From NCBI RefSeq assembly GCF_000425505.1, contig NZ_AUDO01000010.1:111055-175054 (forward strand): DNA of 64,000 nucleotides, in the 5' to 3' direction. The stretch is from Flavobacterium frigidarium DSM 17623 (lineage in GTDB: Bacteria; Bacteroidota; Bacteroidia; Flavobacteriales; Flavobacteriaceae). The notes under the pieces are model-generated. The model worked only from the letters and a program-made list of their open reading frames with translations. It was not told the origin of the DNA and did not search any database. Positions within the stretch are counted from its first letter, which is position 1; every line of letters begins with the position of its first letter. Below are positions 1 to 8,671 of this stretch, in pieces. A program made the position numbers and the translations under genes.

Positions 1-954
1 TTGCCTTTTATTACAATTGACAAAGAAAGAATCATCACTTCTACTGAAGCTTTAAAATTACCTGAGGTTCCTAAACATTTAGTGATCATTGGTGGTGGAG
101 TTATTGGTATTGAGTTAGGACAAGTATATTTACGTTTAGGAGCGCAAGTTTCAGTAGTAGAGTACATGGACCGTATCATCCCTGGAATGGACAGTTCATT
201 GTCTAAGGAATTGACAAAAGTATTGAAGAAACAAGGAATGAAATTCTACGTTTCTCATAAAGTACAATCAGTGGAAAGAGCAGGTGACGTTGTTACTGTT
301 CAAGCTGAAAATGCCAAAGGAGAAACAATCACTCTAGAAGGAGATTATGCATTAGTTTCTGTAGGGCGTCGTCCTTATACTGATGGGTTGAATGCAGACA
401 AAGCGGGAGTTAAAATTTCTGATAGAGGACAAGTTGAGGTAAACGATCATTTACAAACTAATGTGCCTAATATTTACGCAATTGGTGATGTTGTTCGTGG
501 AGCAATGTTGGCACACAAAGCGGAAGAAGAAGGAACAATGGTAGCTGAGTTACTTGCAGGTCAAAAACCGCATATTGATTACAATTTGATTCCTGGTGTT
601 GTGTACACTTGGCCAGAAGTGGCTGCTGTGGGACAAACTGAAGAGCAGCTGAAAGAAGCTGGAATTGCATACAAATCAGGAAGCTTTCCTTTTAAAGCAT
701 TAGGTCGTGCTAGAGCAAGTGCTGACCTAGACGGATTTGTGAAAATCCTTGCTGATGCAAAAACAGATGAGGTTTTAGGAGTTCACATGATAGGTGCTAG
801 AACTGCTGATTTAATTGCAGAAGCTGTTGTAGCAATGGAATTTAAAGCATCTGCCGAAGATATTTCAAGAATGTCTCATGCACACCCTACTTTTGCGGAA
901 GCAGTAAAAGAGGCAGCATTAGCAGCAACAGATAACAGACCAATACACGTATAA
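1..954 (+). CDS. lpdA: Dihydrolipoyl dehydrogenase, C-terminal part (5' end outside window)
   Basis: E3 component of 2-oxoacid dehydrogenase complexes: reoxidises dihydrolipoamide with FAD and NAD+ in the cytoplasm. The frame is open to the window edge, so the first TTG is not the start; about 150 residues with the FAD-binding site and the redox CxxC are missing, compared with a family length near 465. Visible are the NAD-binding GGGVIG loop (residues 31-36 of the fragment), the second FAD contact around AIGDV (about 160), and the C-terminal dimerisation domain with the catalytic His-Glu segment HAHPTFAE near 293. A hairpin terminator follows 22 bases after the stop. Confidence 0.95.
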   Translation: MPFITIDKERIITSTEALKLPEVPKHLVIIGGGVIGIELGQVYLRLGAQVSVVEYMDRIIPGMDSSLSKELTKVLKKQGMKFYVSHKVQSVERAGDVVTVQAENAKGETITLEGDYALVSVGRRPYTDGLNADKAGVKISDRGQVEVNDHLQTNVPNIYAIGDVVRGAMLAHKAEEEGTMVAELLAGQKPHIDYNLIPGVVYTWPEVAAVGQTEEQLKEAGIAYKSGSFPFKALGRARASADLDGFVKILADAKTDEVLGVHMIGARTADLIAEAVVAMEFKASAEDISRMSHAHPTFAEAVKEAALAATDNRPIHV

Positions 955-976
955 CAATTTACAGTTTATATAGTAC

Positions 977-1014
977 AGCCCCAGTCAAAGTATAATTTGG
1001 CTGGGGCTTTTTAT
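977..1014 (+). terminator. Intrinsic terminator after lpdA
   Basis: A 13-bp stem (977-989 with 996-1008, one G-T wobble) with a 6-base loop is followed by a T-rich tail. It closes the lpdA transcript. Confidence 0.85.
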
Positions 1015-1078
1015 TTGTAAAATTTAATCTTGTAAAATTGAGATTAAATAGTGTAAGTAAGATGAGGTATTAGCTTCA

Positions 1079-1086
1079 TATCTTTG
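1079..1086 (+). promoter_or_regulatory. -7 promoter box of the lipocalin gene
   Basis: TATCTTTG matches the Bacteroidota -7 consensus TAnnTTTG. A TTG triplet that could serve as an upstream start codon (1084) lies inside this box, which favours the ATG at 1102 as the real start. No -33 TTG is seen at normal spacing. Confidence 0.5.
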
Positions 1087-1101
1087 GTAAAAATTGAGAT
1101 T

Positions 1102-1641
1102 ATGAAAAAGAGATATGTTTTAGGTACACTGGCTTTAGTAGGAGTAGGATTGATCCTTAATTCATGTGCAAGCCGATTAATACCAGAGAAGGCTGTTGCT
1201 GTGACTAATTTCGAAAAAGATAAGTATCTTGGAAAATGGTACGAAATTGCCCGTTTGGATTTTAAGTTCGAAAAAGGATTAAATAATACCACTGCCGAAT
1301 ATTCTTTGCGTGAAGATGGAAAAATTAAAGTTGATAATAAAGGCTACGATTTTAAAAAAGATAAGTGGAAGCAAAGCGTAGGTAAAGCCAAATTTGTAGG
1401 TGCGGAAAATGTAGCAATGTTAAAGGTATCTTTTTTTGGACCATTTTACGCAGGTTATAATGTCTTGGCCATTGATAAAGACTATAAATATGCTTTAGTC
1501 TCTGGAGACAGTTTAGATTATTTATGGATTTTATCTCGTGAAAAAACAATTCCAGCTTCTGTTAAGCAAGACTATCTAAAACAAGCACAAGCGATCGGTT
1601 ATAATACTGACGATTTGATTTGGGTAGAACACAACAACTAG
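1102..1641 (+). CDS. Outer-membrane lipocalin lipoprotein (Blc-like)
   Basis: A 179-residue bacterial lipocalin, a small beta-barrel that binds hydrophobic ligands such as fatty acids or lysophospholipids at the outer membrane. The N-terminus is a lipoprotein signal with a lipobox ending at Cys22 (LNSC). The lipocalin signature GKWYEIAR starts at residue 44, and the C-terminal part has the expected LWILSRE strand. The ATG at 1102 is preferred over an upstream TTG because it gives a normal signal peptide. It is monocistronic, closed by the hairpin at 1664-1700. The ligand cannot be read from sequence. Confidence 0.9.
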   Translation: MKKRYVLGTLALVGVGLILNSCASRLIPEKAVAVTNFEKDKYLGKWYEIARLDFKFEKGLNNTTAEYSLREDGKIKVDNKGYDFKKDKWKQSVGKAKFVGAENVAMLKVSFFGPFYAGYNVLAIDKDYKYALVSGDSLDYLWILSREKTIPASVKQDYLKQAQAIGYNTDDLIWVEHNN

Positions 1642-1663
1642 ATTAGTATTAATCACTAAAAAT

Positions 1664-1700
1664 AAAACCGACATTCTAACCATAGCATGTCGGTTTTTTT
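1664..1700. terminator. Bidirectional terminator between convergent genes
   Basis: A roughly 10-bp stem (AAACCGACAT paired with ATGTCGGTTT) has T-runs on both sides. It serves the lipocalin gene and the convergent DoxX-like gene. Confidence 0.85.
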
Positions 1701-1707
1701 ATGGTTA

Positions 1708-2085
1708 TTAGTCAGCTTTAAATAATCCTTTATAATTTTCCCAATGAGTGAAGATCAAAAAGATGTTACCAAGAAATACAAATAGCGCTAGCGGGAGATT
1801 TTCAGGAGTCAGGAAATAATTAATCAGTAAAATATTTAAGGTAACTGGAAAAATCACCAAATTAGCCAGTGTGGTATATTTACCAGTTACAAATGAGAGT
1901 CCGCATAATAATTCTACGGCCTTGGCTAGCGGCATTAAATAGGTCGAAGCAATTAGTCCTAATTGAAACGCTTTGAACTCACCAGATGAAACTGGTTCTG
2001 GACTTAAATGTAAAAAGTAACTCAGTGAGGTGTATAAAAAAAGGAGTCCTAATAAGGATCGAATAACGATAGTAGCGATTTTCAT
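1708..2085 (-). CDS. DoxX-like small membrane protein
   Basis: A 125-residue protein with four predicted membrane helices, in the DoxX/MauE-like group of small integral membrane proteins. The family is loosely tied to redox or thiol metabolism, but the role of this member is unknown. The helices lie near residues 5-25, 45-65, 70-88 and 95-115, with a short charged C-terminus. The ATG at 2085 is chosen because an earlier in-frame ATG at 2145 would add 20 residues lacking membrane or signal character. It is single-gene, convergent with the lipocalin gene. Confidence 0.75.
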   Translation of the reverse strand: MKIATIVIRSLLGLLFLYTSLSYFLHLSPEPVSSGEFKAFQLGLIASTYLMPLAKAVELLCGLSFVTGKYTTLANLVIFPVTLNILLINYFLTPENLPLALFVFLGNIFLIFTHWENYKGLFKAD

Positions 2086-2298
2086 AATATACAGGTTTAA
2101 ATGGTTACATGTGATTGTGTGCGAGCAAGTAGTTGAAATTGGCACTTGTACATTTTAACCCTTTTTGAAAGTGGCAATTTAAACGTATAACGAAATGTTT
2201 ATTATTGAGTAATTTATTGATTATTAGAAGCTTATTATAAATTTACGAATTTTTTTTTGATTTTTAAGATTATCACTTAGTAAAGGCATTTTTTATCG

Positions 2299-2306
2299 TA
2301 ATTTTG
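2299..2306 (+). promoter_or_regulatory. -7 promoter box of pabB
   Basis: TAATTTTG fits TAnnTTTG and lies 21 bases before the TTG start codon of pabB. No clear -33 element is visible. Confidence 0.45.
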
Positions 2307-2327
2307 ATATTTAAACAAATTTAGCCC

Positions 2328-3614
2328 TTGAGAACATCAGTTTATAAACAAATTCACAATTTAAAACAGTTTAAAGAGCAGCTTTTAATTTGGTCTCAGC
2401 AATTTCAAGAAGTTACCCTTCTAGACAGCAATGATCATAAAGATATTTATTCTAAGTACGATTGTATTCTTGCCGTTGATGGAATTACAGCTATAAAAAC
2501 AGATTCTTTTAATGCTTTCGAAGATTTAAAGCAATACCAACAAATTACCAAGGATTGGATATTTGGCTATCTTTCATATGATTTAAAAAATGACATCGAA
2601 GAATTGAGTTCGAATAATTTTGACGGTCTCGAATTTCCAGATTTGTTCTTCTTCCAACCTAAAAAAATTTTTATTTTCAAAGAGAACGTACTTGAGATGC
2701 GCTATCTTAATATGTGTGATGACGAATTCGAAATCGACTTTGCTGAAATTCAAGAAACAAATATTTTTAAAGAATCTGTAGCAAATCCTATTGCAATAAA
2801 AGCCAGAATTTCAAAAGAGGAATATCTTGTGAAAGTTGGGAAATTATTGGACTACATTCATCATGGTGATTGCTACGAAGCAAATTTTTGCATGGAATTT
2901 TACGCTGAAAATGGTACGATTAATCCAATCGAAAAATATTTTAAGCTGAATGAGATTTCGAAAGCTCCTTTTGCTGTTTATTTTAAAAATCAACAGCATC
3001 ATTTGCTCTCTGCATCCCCAGAACGTTATTTAAAAAAAGATGGTGATGTCTTGATTTCGCAACCTATAAAAGGAACTGCTCGAAGATTTAGCGATCGTGT
3101 AAAAGATGAAGAATCTAAGTTGGCTCTAGCCAAAGACCCAAAAGAACGAGCAGAGAATATCATGATCACTGATTTGGTTCGCAACGATCTTTCTCATACC
3201 GCTCAAAAGGGCGCAGTAGCAGTAACTGAGTTGTGCGGTTTGTATTCTTTTTTGCAAGTACACCAAATGATTTCGACAATTACATCAAAAATTGATGCAC
3301 AATATAGCGCAGTAGATACATTAAAAACCACTTTCCCTATGGGAAGCATGACAGGCGCACCTAAAGTTTCTGTAATGAAAATTATTGAAGAACTTGAAGA
3401 AACAAAACGCGGGTTATACAGCGGTGCAGTAGGGTACTTTACTCCAGAGGGAGATTTTGATTTTAATGTTGTGATTAGAAGTATTTTATACAACCATAAA
3501 AAGAAGTATGTATCTTTTTCTGTAGGTAGTGCGATAACAGCGCTTTCTAATCCAGAGTTAGAATATGAAGAATGTCTGCTTAAAGCAAAAGCAATGCGCG
3601 AAGTCTTAGAATAA
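2328..3614 (+). CDS. pabB: Aminodeoxychorismate synthase component I
   Basis: Converts chorismate and ammonia to 4-amino-4-deoxychorismate for folate synthesis. The 428-residue protein carries the chorismate-binding domain in its C-terminal two thirds. The motif PIKGT (246-250) has the Lys typical of PabB, where anthranilate synthases have Ala, so this is PabB rather than TrpE. Further signatures are ITDLVRNDL and the MTGAPK segment. The start is a TTG, since a stop lies two codons upstream and no ATG is near. It is followed by tilS after 41 bases, so the two are probably co-transcribed. No glutaminase subunit is seen next to it. Confidence 0.92.
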   Translation: MRTSVYKQIHNLKQFKEQLLIWSQQFQEVTLLDSNDHKDIYSKYDCILAVDGITAIKTDSFNAFEDLKQYQQITKDWIFGYLSYDLKNDIEELSSNNFDGLEFPDLFFFQPKKIFIFKENVLEMRYLNMCDDEFEIDFAEIQETNIFKESVANPIAIKARISKEEYLVKVGKLLDYIHHGDCYEANFCMEFYAENGTINPIEKYFKLNEISKAPFAVYFKNQQHHLLSASPERYLKKDGDVLISQPIKGTARRFSDRVKDEESKLALAKDPKERAENIMITDLVRNDLSHTAQKGAVAVTELCGLYSFLQVHQMISTITSKIDAQYSAVDTLKTTFPMGSMTGAPKVSVMKIIEELEETKRGLYSGAVGYFTPEGDFDFNVVIRSILYNHKKKYVSFSVGSAITALSNPELEYEECLLKAKAMREVLE

Positions 3615-3655
3615 AGAAGAAGTTCTCACGATGATACACTATTAAAAATCACGAA

Positions 3656-4966
3656 ATGTTAGCAACACTTAAAAAACATATTGAAACCAATTTACCTTTT
3701 CTTCTAAATAAAAAACTGCTACTTGCCACAAGTGGTGGATTAGACAGTATGGTAATGGCGCATCTTTTTAAAGATTTACAATTTAATATCGCTATCGCCC
3801 ACTGCAATTTTCAATTGCGTGGAGTGGACAGTTTTAAAGATCAAAAATTTGTTCAAGATTTCGCTGAAGAAAATGAGATACCGGTCAACATAACGCAATT
3901 TGATACAAAAGCATTTGCAGCTGATTATAAGTTGTCAACTCAGGTGGCAGCTAGAGATTTGCGTTACAACTGGTTTCATGAATTGCTTAATGAGGAAGGG
4001 TATGATTATGTTTTAACCGCACATCATGCTGATGATAACTTAGAAACTTTCCTAATTAATTTAAGTAGGGGAACTGGCTTAGAAGGCTTGACTGGTATTC
4101 CAGAGGAAAATGGAAGTATCGTGCGACCATTATTGCACTTTAAGCGTGCAGAAATTTTGGAGTACGCAAAAGAGAACAGTATTACTTGGCGTGAGGATGC
4201 AAGTAATGCCTCTGATAAATATTTACGCAATAAAATTAGACATCACTTAGTTCCCTTATTGCAGGAAATAAATCCTAATTTTATGGAGGCTTTTCAAAAG
4301 ACGCAATCTTATTTACAAGAATCGGCAGGACTTGTCGAGGATGCTTCAATAATGGTGTATCAGCAAGTGGCAAAACAAGAAGAGGATAGTATTACTTTCG
4401 ATTTAAATCAATTAAAAAAATTACCAAACTACAACGCCTATTTGTATCAGTGGCTCAGCGAGTTTGGATTTACAGCATGGAATGATGTTTACGATTTAGT
4501 AGACGCCGTGTCAGGAAAACAAATCTTTGCGTCTAATTTTCGATTATTAAAAAACAGAGACAGTTTAATTTTAAGCAAAATTCTAGTCGAGGATGCGGTT
4601 GGTACTCATTTTATAGATAAAGAACAGCACGAGATTAGTATTCCCATTAAAATAACCTTTAAAAGTGTTGCTAATCCAGCTTTTGAATCGAATAAGATTA
4701 TATTTGTAGACGGGGATAAATTGCAGTATCCACTAGAGTTGAAACGCTGGCAAAAGGGAGATAGTTTTCAACCTTTTGGGATGGGCGGGAAATCAAAAAA
4801 GCTGAGTAAATTTTTCAAAGATGAAAAATTATCGCTTTTAGAAAAAGAGCAATGTTGGCTATTATGGTCTGCAAATACACTTGTTTGGATTACTGGTTTG
4901 CGACAGGACGAACGCTTTAAAATTACAGAGAACACCACTAATATATTAAAAATAGAATTGGAATAA
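3656..4966 (+). CDS. tilS: tRNA(Ile)-lysidine synthase
   Basis: Attaches lysine to C34 of the minor isoleucine tRNA so that it reads AUA codons; an essential cytoplasmic enzyme. The N-terminal PP-loop ATP pyrophosphatase domain shows SGGLDS at 26-31 and the family motif AHHADDNLET near 122. The 436-residue length and the C-terminal TilS domain (from about 355, with RWQKGDSFQPFGM) are complete. The stop codon overlaps the dsbD start by one base (TAATG), which points to translational coupling. Confidence 0.95.
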   Translation: MLATLKKHIETNLPFLLNKKLLLATSGGLDSMVMAHLFKDLQFNIAIAHCNFQLRGVDSFKDQKFVQDFAEENEIPVNITQFDTKAFAADYKLSTQVAARDLRYNWFHELLNEEGYDYVLTAHHADDNLETFLINLSRGTGLEGLTGIPEENGSIVRPLLHFKRAEILEYAKENSITWREDASNASDKYLRNKIRHHLVPLLQEINPNFMEAFQKTQSYLQESAGLVEDASIMVYQQVAKQEEDSITFDLNQLKKLPNYNAYLYQWLSEFGFTAWNDVYDLVDAVSGKQIFASNFRLLKNRDSLILSKILVEDAVGTHFIDKEQHEISIPIKITFKSVANPAFESNKIIFVDGDKLQYPLELKRWQKGDSFQPFGMGGKSKKLSKFFKDEKLSLLEKEQCWLLWSANTLVWITGLRQDERFKITENTTNILKIELE

Positions 4967-7026
4967 TGAAAAAAATCATCTTTTTACTACTTACATTTTT
5001 GGCTTTTGCCAATGTAGATGCGCAAATTTTAGATCCTGCAAAATGGACAACTAAAATAGAACGTAAATCTGAGAACACTTATTTGTTGACATTTGATGGG
5101 ACAATTGAAAAAGATTGGCATCTCTACTCTCAATTTACACCCGATGGAGGACCTCTTGCTCTGGAAATTGTGTTTAAAAATAGTAAAGGCAATTTTTCTT
5201 TGATAGGTAAAGCCACCGAGAGCAAAACAAGAACTGCCTATAATGATATTTTTGAAGTGAATGAAACTTTTTTTGAGAAGAAAGCTCAAATTCAGCAAGT
5301 TGTAAAAGTTACTAACGCCGCATTAACAAAGATTGAAGTGGCGCTTAATTACCAAGTTTGTAAAGAGGTTTGTATCAATCAAGAAAAGAAATTCACATTC
5401 AGTATCCCTGCGGCTCCAGCTTTGAATGATGGGAATGATGATGTGAAAGCTGTTGCAAATACTATCGAGGAGCAATCAATCGCAACGACTACTGATAATG
5501 CAACTGCTGTTGTCGATTCATTACAGCCTAGCTTAGGCGGTGGTGATGTTTACACAGTATCTGATGCTAATGTGGTGACTGAAGGAAATAATACAAACAA
5601 TGCACCTCGTAGCATGTGGTCAATATTTTTCTTAGCCTTTTTAGGTGGTTTGGCCGCATTGATGACTCCTTGTGTTTTCCCAATGATTCCTATGACTGTA
5701 AGCTTTTTTACAAAACAAAGTAAAAACAAAGCTAAAGGTATTAGCAACGCTATTATTTACGGTGTGGCAATTATTGTAATCTATGTAATGTTAGGATTTG
5801 TAGTTACTTGGGTTTTTGGAGCTGATGCTTTAAATGCTTTATCTACAAATGTGTGGTTCAATTTAATTTTCTTTGTACTGTTAGTCGTTTTTTCAGCTTC
5901 ATTTTTGGGTGCATTCGAAATTATGCTTCCTAACTCATGGGCTAATAAAGTAGATAGTCAAGCTGATAGAGGGGGAATTATAGGAATATTATTCATGGCT
6001 CTGGCATTAGCGATTGTTTCATTCTCATGCACAGGACCTATTGTAGGAACACTGTTAGTAGAAGCAGCGTCTAACGGTGGAATAGCACCTATTGTTGGGA
6101 TGTTAGGATTCTCATCTGCGTTAGCCTTGCCTTTTATGTTATTTGCAATGTTTCCAGGATGGTTGAACTCATTGCCTAAATCAGGGGGATGGTTGAATAC
6201 AGTAAAAGTTTTTCTTGGTTTCCTAGAATTGGCATTAGCTTTTAAATTTTTATCGAATGCCGATTTAGTTTTACAATTGCATTTATTAGAACGTGAAGTT
6301 TTTATCGCAATATGGATTGCAATTTTCGGAACTTTAGCGCTGTATCTATTTGGTAAAATCACCTTGCCGCACGATAGTCCGTTACCACATATTTCAGTGG
6401 GACGATTGATGATGGGATTAATTGTTTTGACTTTTACAGTATACTTAATTCCAGGATTATGGGGAGCTCCTTTAAAAGTGATTAGCGCTTTCCCACCACC
6501 AATGGAATACAGCGAGAGTCCATTTGGAATAGGTAATTCAGGAAATGTTGCAGTGAATGCAGTGTTACCAGAAGGAGCAAAAAGTGGTCCGCATGGTATT
6601 GTTGTTTTTGATGATTATGATAAAGGATTGGCGTATGCAAAAGAGGTTAATAAACCCATTATGTTAGATTTTACTGGTTTTGCATGTGTAAATTGTAGAA
6701 AAATGGAGATTAATGTATGGTCTGTACCTTCGGTATTGCAGTTGCTTAAGAATGATGTGGTGTTGATTTCACTATATGTAGACGACAAGCGCGAATTACC
6801 AAAAAGCGAACAATTTGTATCGGAAAAAACAGGCGCAGAAATTGAAACAATTGGCGATAAATGGACCGATTTTATGATAAGTACTTATAAAACAAATACA
6901 CAACCTTTATATGTTTTAACTGATCTCGAAGGAAATAGTTTAAACACAAGTCAGCCTACGATTAGCTACGTTAATGCTACCGAATACGAAGCTTGGTTGA
7001 AAGAAGGAATTTCAAAATTTAAGTAA
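4966..7026 (+). CDS. dsbD: Thiol:disulfide interchange protein DsbD
   Basis: Carries reducing power from cytoplasmic thioredoxin across the inner membrane to periplasmic disulfide proteins and cytochrome c assembly. The 686 residues show a signal peptide (1-19), an N-terminal alpha domain with paired cysteines (VCKEVC near 130), a central membrane domain with the reactive TPCVFP and SCTGP cysteines, and a C-terminal thioredoxin-like domain with CVNC at 574-577. All cysteine pairs needed for electron relay are present. It is third in the pabB-tilS-dsbD run and closed by a strong terminator. Confidence 0.95.
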   Translation: MKKIIFLLLTFLAFANVDAQILDPAKWTTKIERKSENTYLLTFDGTIEKDWHLYSQFTPDGGPLALEIVFKNSKGNFSLIGKATESKTRTAYNDIFEVNETFFEKKAQIQQVVKVTNAALTKIEVALNYQVCKEVCINQEKKFTFSIPAAPALNDGNDDVKAVANTIEEQSIATTTDNATAVVDSLQPSLGGGDVYTVSDANVVTEGNNTNNAPRSMWSIFFLAFLGGLAALMTPCVFPMIPMTVSFFTKQSKNKAKGISNAIIYGVAIIVIYVMLGFVVTWVFGADALNALSTNVWFNLIFFVLLVVFSASFLGAFEIMLPNSWANKVDSQADRGGIIGILFMALALAIVSFSCTGPIVGTLLVEAASNGGIAPIVGMLGFSSALALPFMLFAMFPGWLNSLPKSGGWLNTVKVFLGFLELALAFKFLSNADLVLQLHLLEREVFIAIWIAIFGTLALYLFGKITLPHDSPLPHISVGRLMMGLIVLTFTVYLIPGLWGAPLKVISAFPPPMEYSESPFGIGNSGNVAVNAVLPEGAKSGPHGIVVFDDYDKGLAYAKEVNKPIMLDFTGFACVNCRKMEINVWSVPSVLQLLKNDVVLISLYVDDKRELPKSEQFVSEKTGAEIETIGDKWTDFMISTYKTNTQPLYVLTDLEGNSLNTSQPTISYVNATEYEAWLKEGISKFK

Positions 7027-7032
7027 TAAAAA

Positions 7033-7067
7033 AAAATCCAATCATAATTATGATTGGATTTTTTTTT
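7033..7067. terminator. Bidirectional terminator between dsbD and amtB
   Basis: The perfect 11-bp stem AATCCAATCAT/ATGATTGGATT with an AATT loop is flanked by T-runs on both strands, at the junction of two convergent genes. Confidence 0.92.
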
Positions 7068-7083
7068 GCCCGTATCCTAGTGA

Positions 7084-8391
7084 TTATAAATATTCACCAT
7101 GTTGAGATAGGTCTAAGCCTAAATGCTCTTTGTCTTCGGTAACTCTTAACGGCGTAATTTTATTAACGATGAAGAAAAGGAAGTAAGAAGCAGTAAATGC
7201 AAATACAGACACAATAACCATTGCTGTTAATTGCGTAAGAAACAAAGTTGTCTCTCCAAAGATTAAACCTTGATCAGTAACCGCGGGATTAATTTCTTTT
7301 GAAGCAAAAACTCCAGTAAGTAACATACCCGTCATTCCTCCTACACCGTGACATGCAAATACATCTAAGGCATCGTCGATTTTATCCCTCTTATGAAATT
7401 TACCAACCATAATATTACTCACAATACTACTAAATACACCTATAAATAATGCGTTTGGTACACTTACAAAACCTGCAGCAGGAGTGATAGCAACAAGTCC
7501 TACAACGGCACCTATACAAGCGCCCATTGCTGAGACTTTGTGACCTAATATTTTATCAAAAAATACCCAAGCCATTCCAGCTCCGGCAGCAGCCACTGTT
7601 GTTGTCGCTAGTGCTTGTACTGCTAATCCATTTGCAGCAAGTGCAGATCCAGCATTGAAACCAAACCATCCAAACCATAATAATCCAGTTCCTAATAGTA
7701 CATAAGTAATACGCGCAGGATTTGGTTTTTGTCCTTTTCTCTTCCCTAAGAATATTGCTCCAGCGAGAGCTGCCCATCCAGCGCTCATGTGCACTACTGT
7801 TCCTCCAGCAAAATCTAATACACCCATTTTAAAGAAGATTCCATCTTCATGCCAAGTCATGTGACACAGCGGCGTATAAATAAACAGAATAAACAATACC
7901 ATAAATGACATATAAGCCCAAAATCGAATGCGCTCTGCAAAAGCACCTGTAATAAGTGCTGGTGTAATTATCGCAAATTTTGCTTGAAATAAAGCGTATA
8001 ACATAAATGGGATAGTTCCCCAGGCTGTGGTTGATTTAACACCTTTAAACATAAAAAACTCTGTAGGATCGCCAATTATCCCTCCAATTGATGATCCAAA
8101 AGATAAACTAAATCCCACAACAACCCACAAAACGGTAACAATGATCATTGCCATGTAGCTTTGTAACATGGTACTAATCACATTCTTCTTTCCTACCATT
8201 CCTCCATAGAAAAAACCTAACCCAGGAGTCATAATAAATACTAAAGCAGTTGCAACTATCATCCATGCGGTATCTCCAGTATCAAATTGACTTGGTTCAA
8301 GAGGGGCAGGGGTTGATGTAATCATAAAATTAGTGCATACCGTTAGCACCAAGAGAGTTATAAGAATAACACTTAAGACAATTTTTCTCAT
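7084..8391 (-). CDS. amtB: Ammonium transporter Amt
   Basis: Channel-like ammonium transporter of the inner membrane. The 435-residue protein has a cleavable signal-like first helix followed by eleven membrane helices. The pore histidines are visible in VVHMSAGWAAL and in ACHGVGGMTG, and the FFYGGMVGKKNV segment is typical of the family. The ATG at 8391 is preferred to an upstream TTG at 8415. No glnK gene for the PII regulator is seen beside it, unlike many bacteria where amtB follows glnK. Confidence 0.95.
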   Translation of the reverse strand: MRKIVLSVILITLLVLTVCTNFMITSTPAPLEPSQFDTGDTAWMIVATALVFIMTPGLGFFYGGMVGKKNVISTMLQSYMAMIIVTVLWVVVGFSLSFGSSIGGIIGDPTEFFMFKGVKSTTAWGTIPFMLYALFQAKFAIITPALITGAFAERIRFWAYMSFMVLFILFIYTPLCHMTWHEDGIFFKMGVLDFAGGTVVHMSAGWAALAGAIFLGKRKGQKPNPARITYVLLGTGLLWFGWFGFNAGSALAANGLAVQALATTTVAAAGAGMAWVFFDKILGHKVSAMGACIGAVVGLVAITPAAGFVSVPNALFIGVFSSIVSNIMVGKFHKRDKIDDALDVFACHGVGGMTGMLLTGVFASKEINPAVTDQGLIFGETTLFLTQLTAMVIVSVFAFTASYFLFFIVNKITPLRVTEDKEHLGLDLSQHGEYL

Positions 8392-8412
8392 AGATTTTAT
8401 ACTTTTTTTTGA

Positions 8413-8420
8413 CAAAAATA
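8413..8420 (-). promoter_or_regulatory. -7 promoter box of amtB
   Basis: On the minus strand this reads TATTTTTG, matching TAnnTTTG, 21 bases before the amtB ATG. No -33 TTG is found at proper spacing. Confidence 0.4.
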
Positions 8421-8596
8421 TAAAATGTTTTAATGTGCCATTAGTAATTAGGTGTTCTTCTGTGTATTATTACATATTTGTTAAAATGACCCCCTATATT
8501 TTAAGGGTAGTTTTGTTTTTAGCGTGTTAAAACTGATAATTATATCAATTTAAAAAATATGTAATTGCAAGAAGCTTGTTTGATTTAGTGTTGATA

Positions 8597-8640
8597 TAAA
8601 AAAACAGAGACATTATGCTAAGCAAATGTCTCTGTTTTAA
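8597..8640 (-). terminator. Terminator of the amidohydrolase pair
   Basis: A 14-bp stem (8601-8614 with 8625-8638, ACAGAGACATT core) is followed on the minus strand by a T-run. It lies 32 bases after the stop of the 8672-9970 gene. Confidence 0.85.
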
Positions 8641-8671
8641 AATTCATTTAGTAATAATGTACTTTCTTATA

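Noticed and set aside
1044..1292. 82-codon minus-strand frame overlapping the lipocalin start
   Set aside because: Overlaps a well-supported gene and its promoter in the antisense direction.
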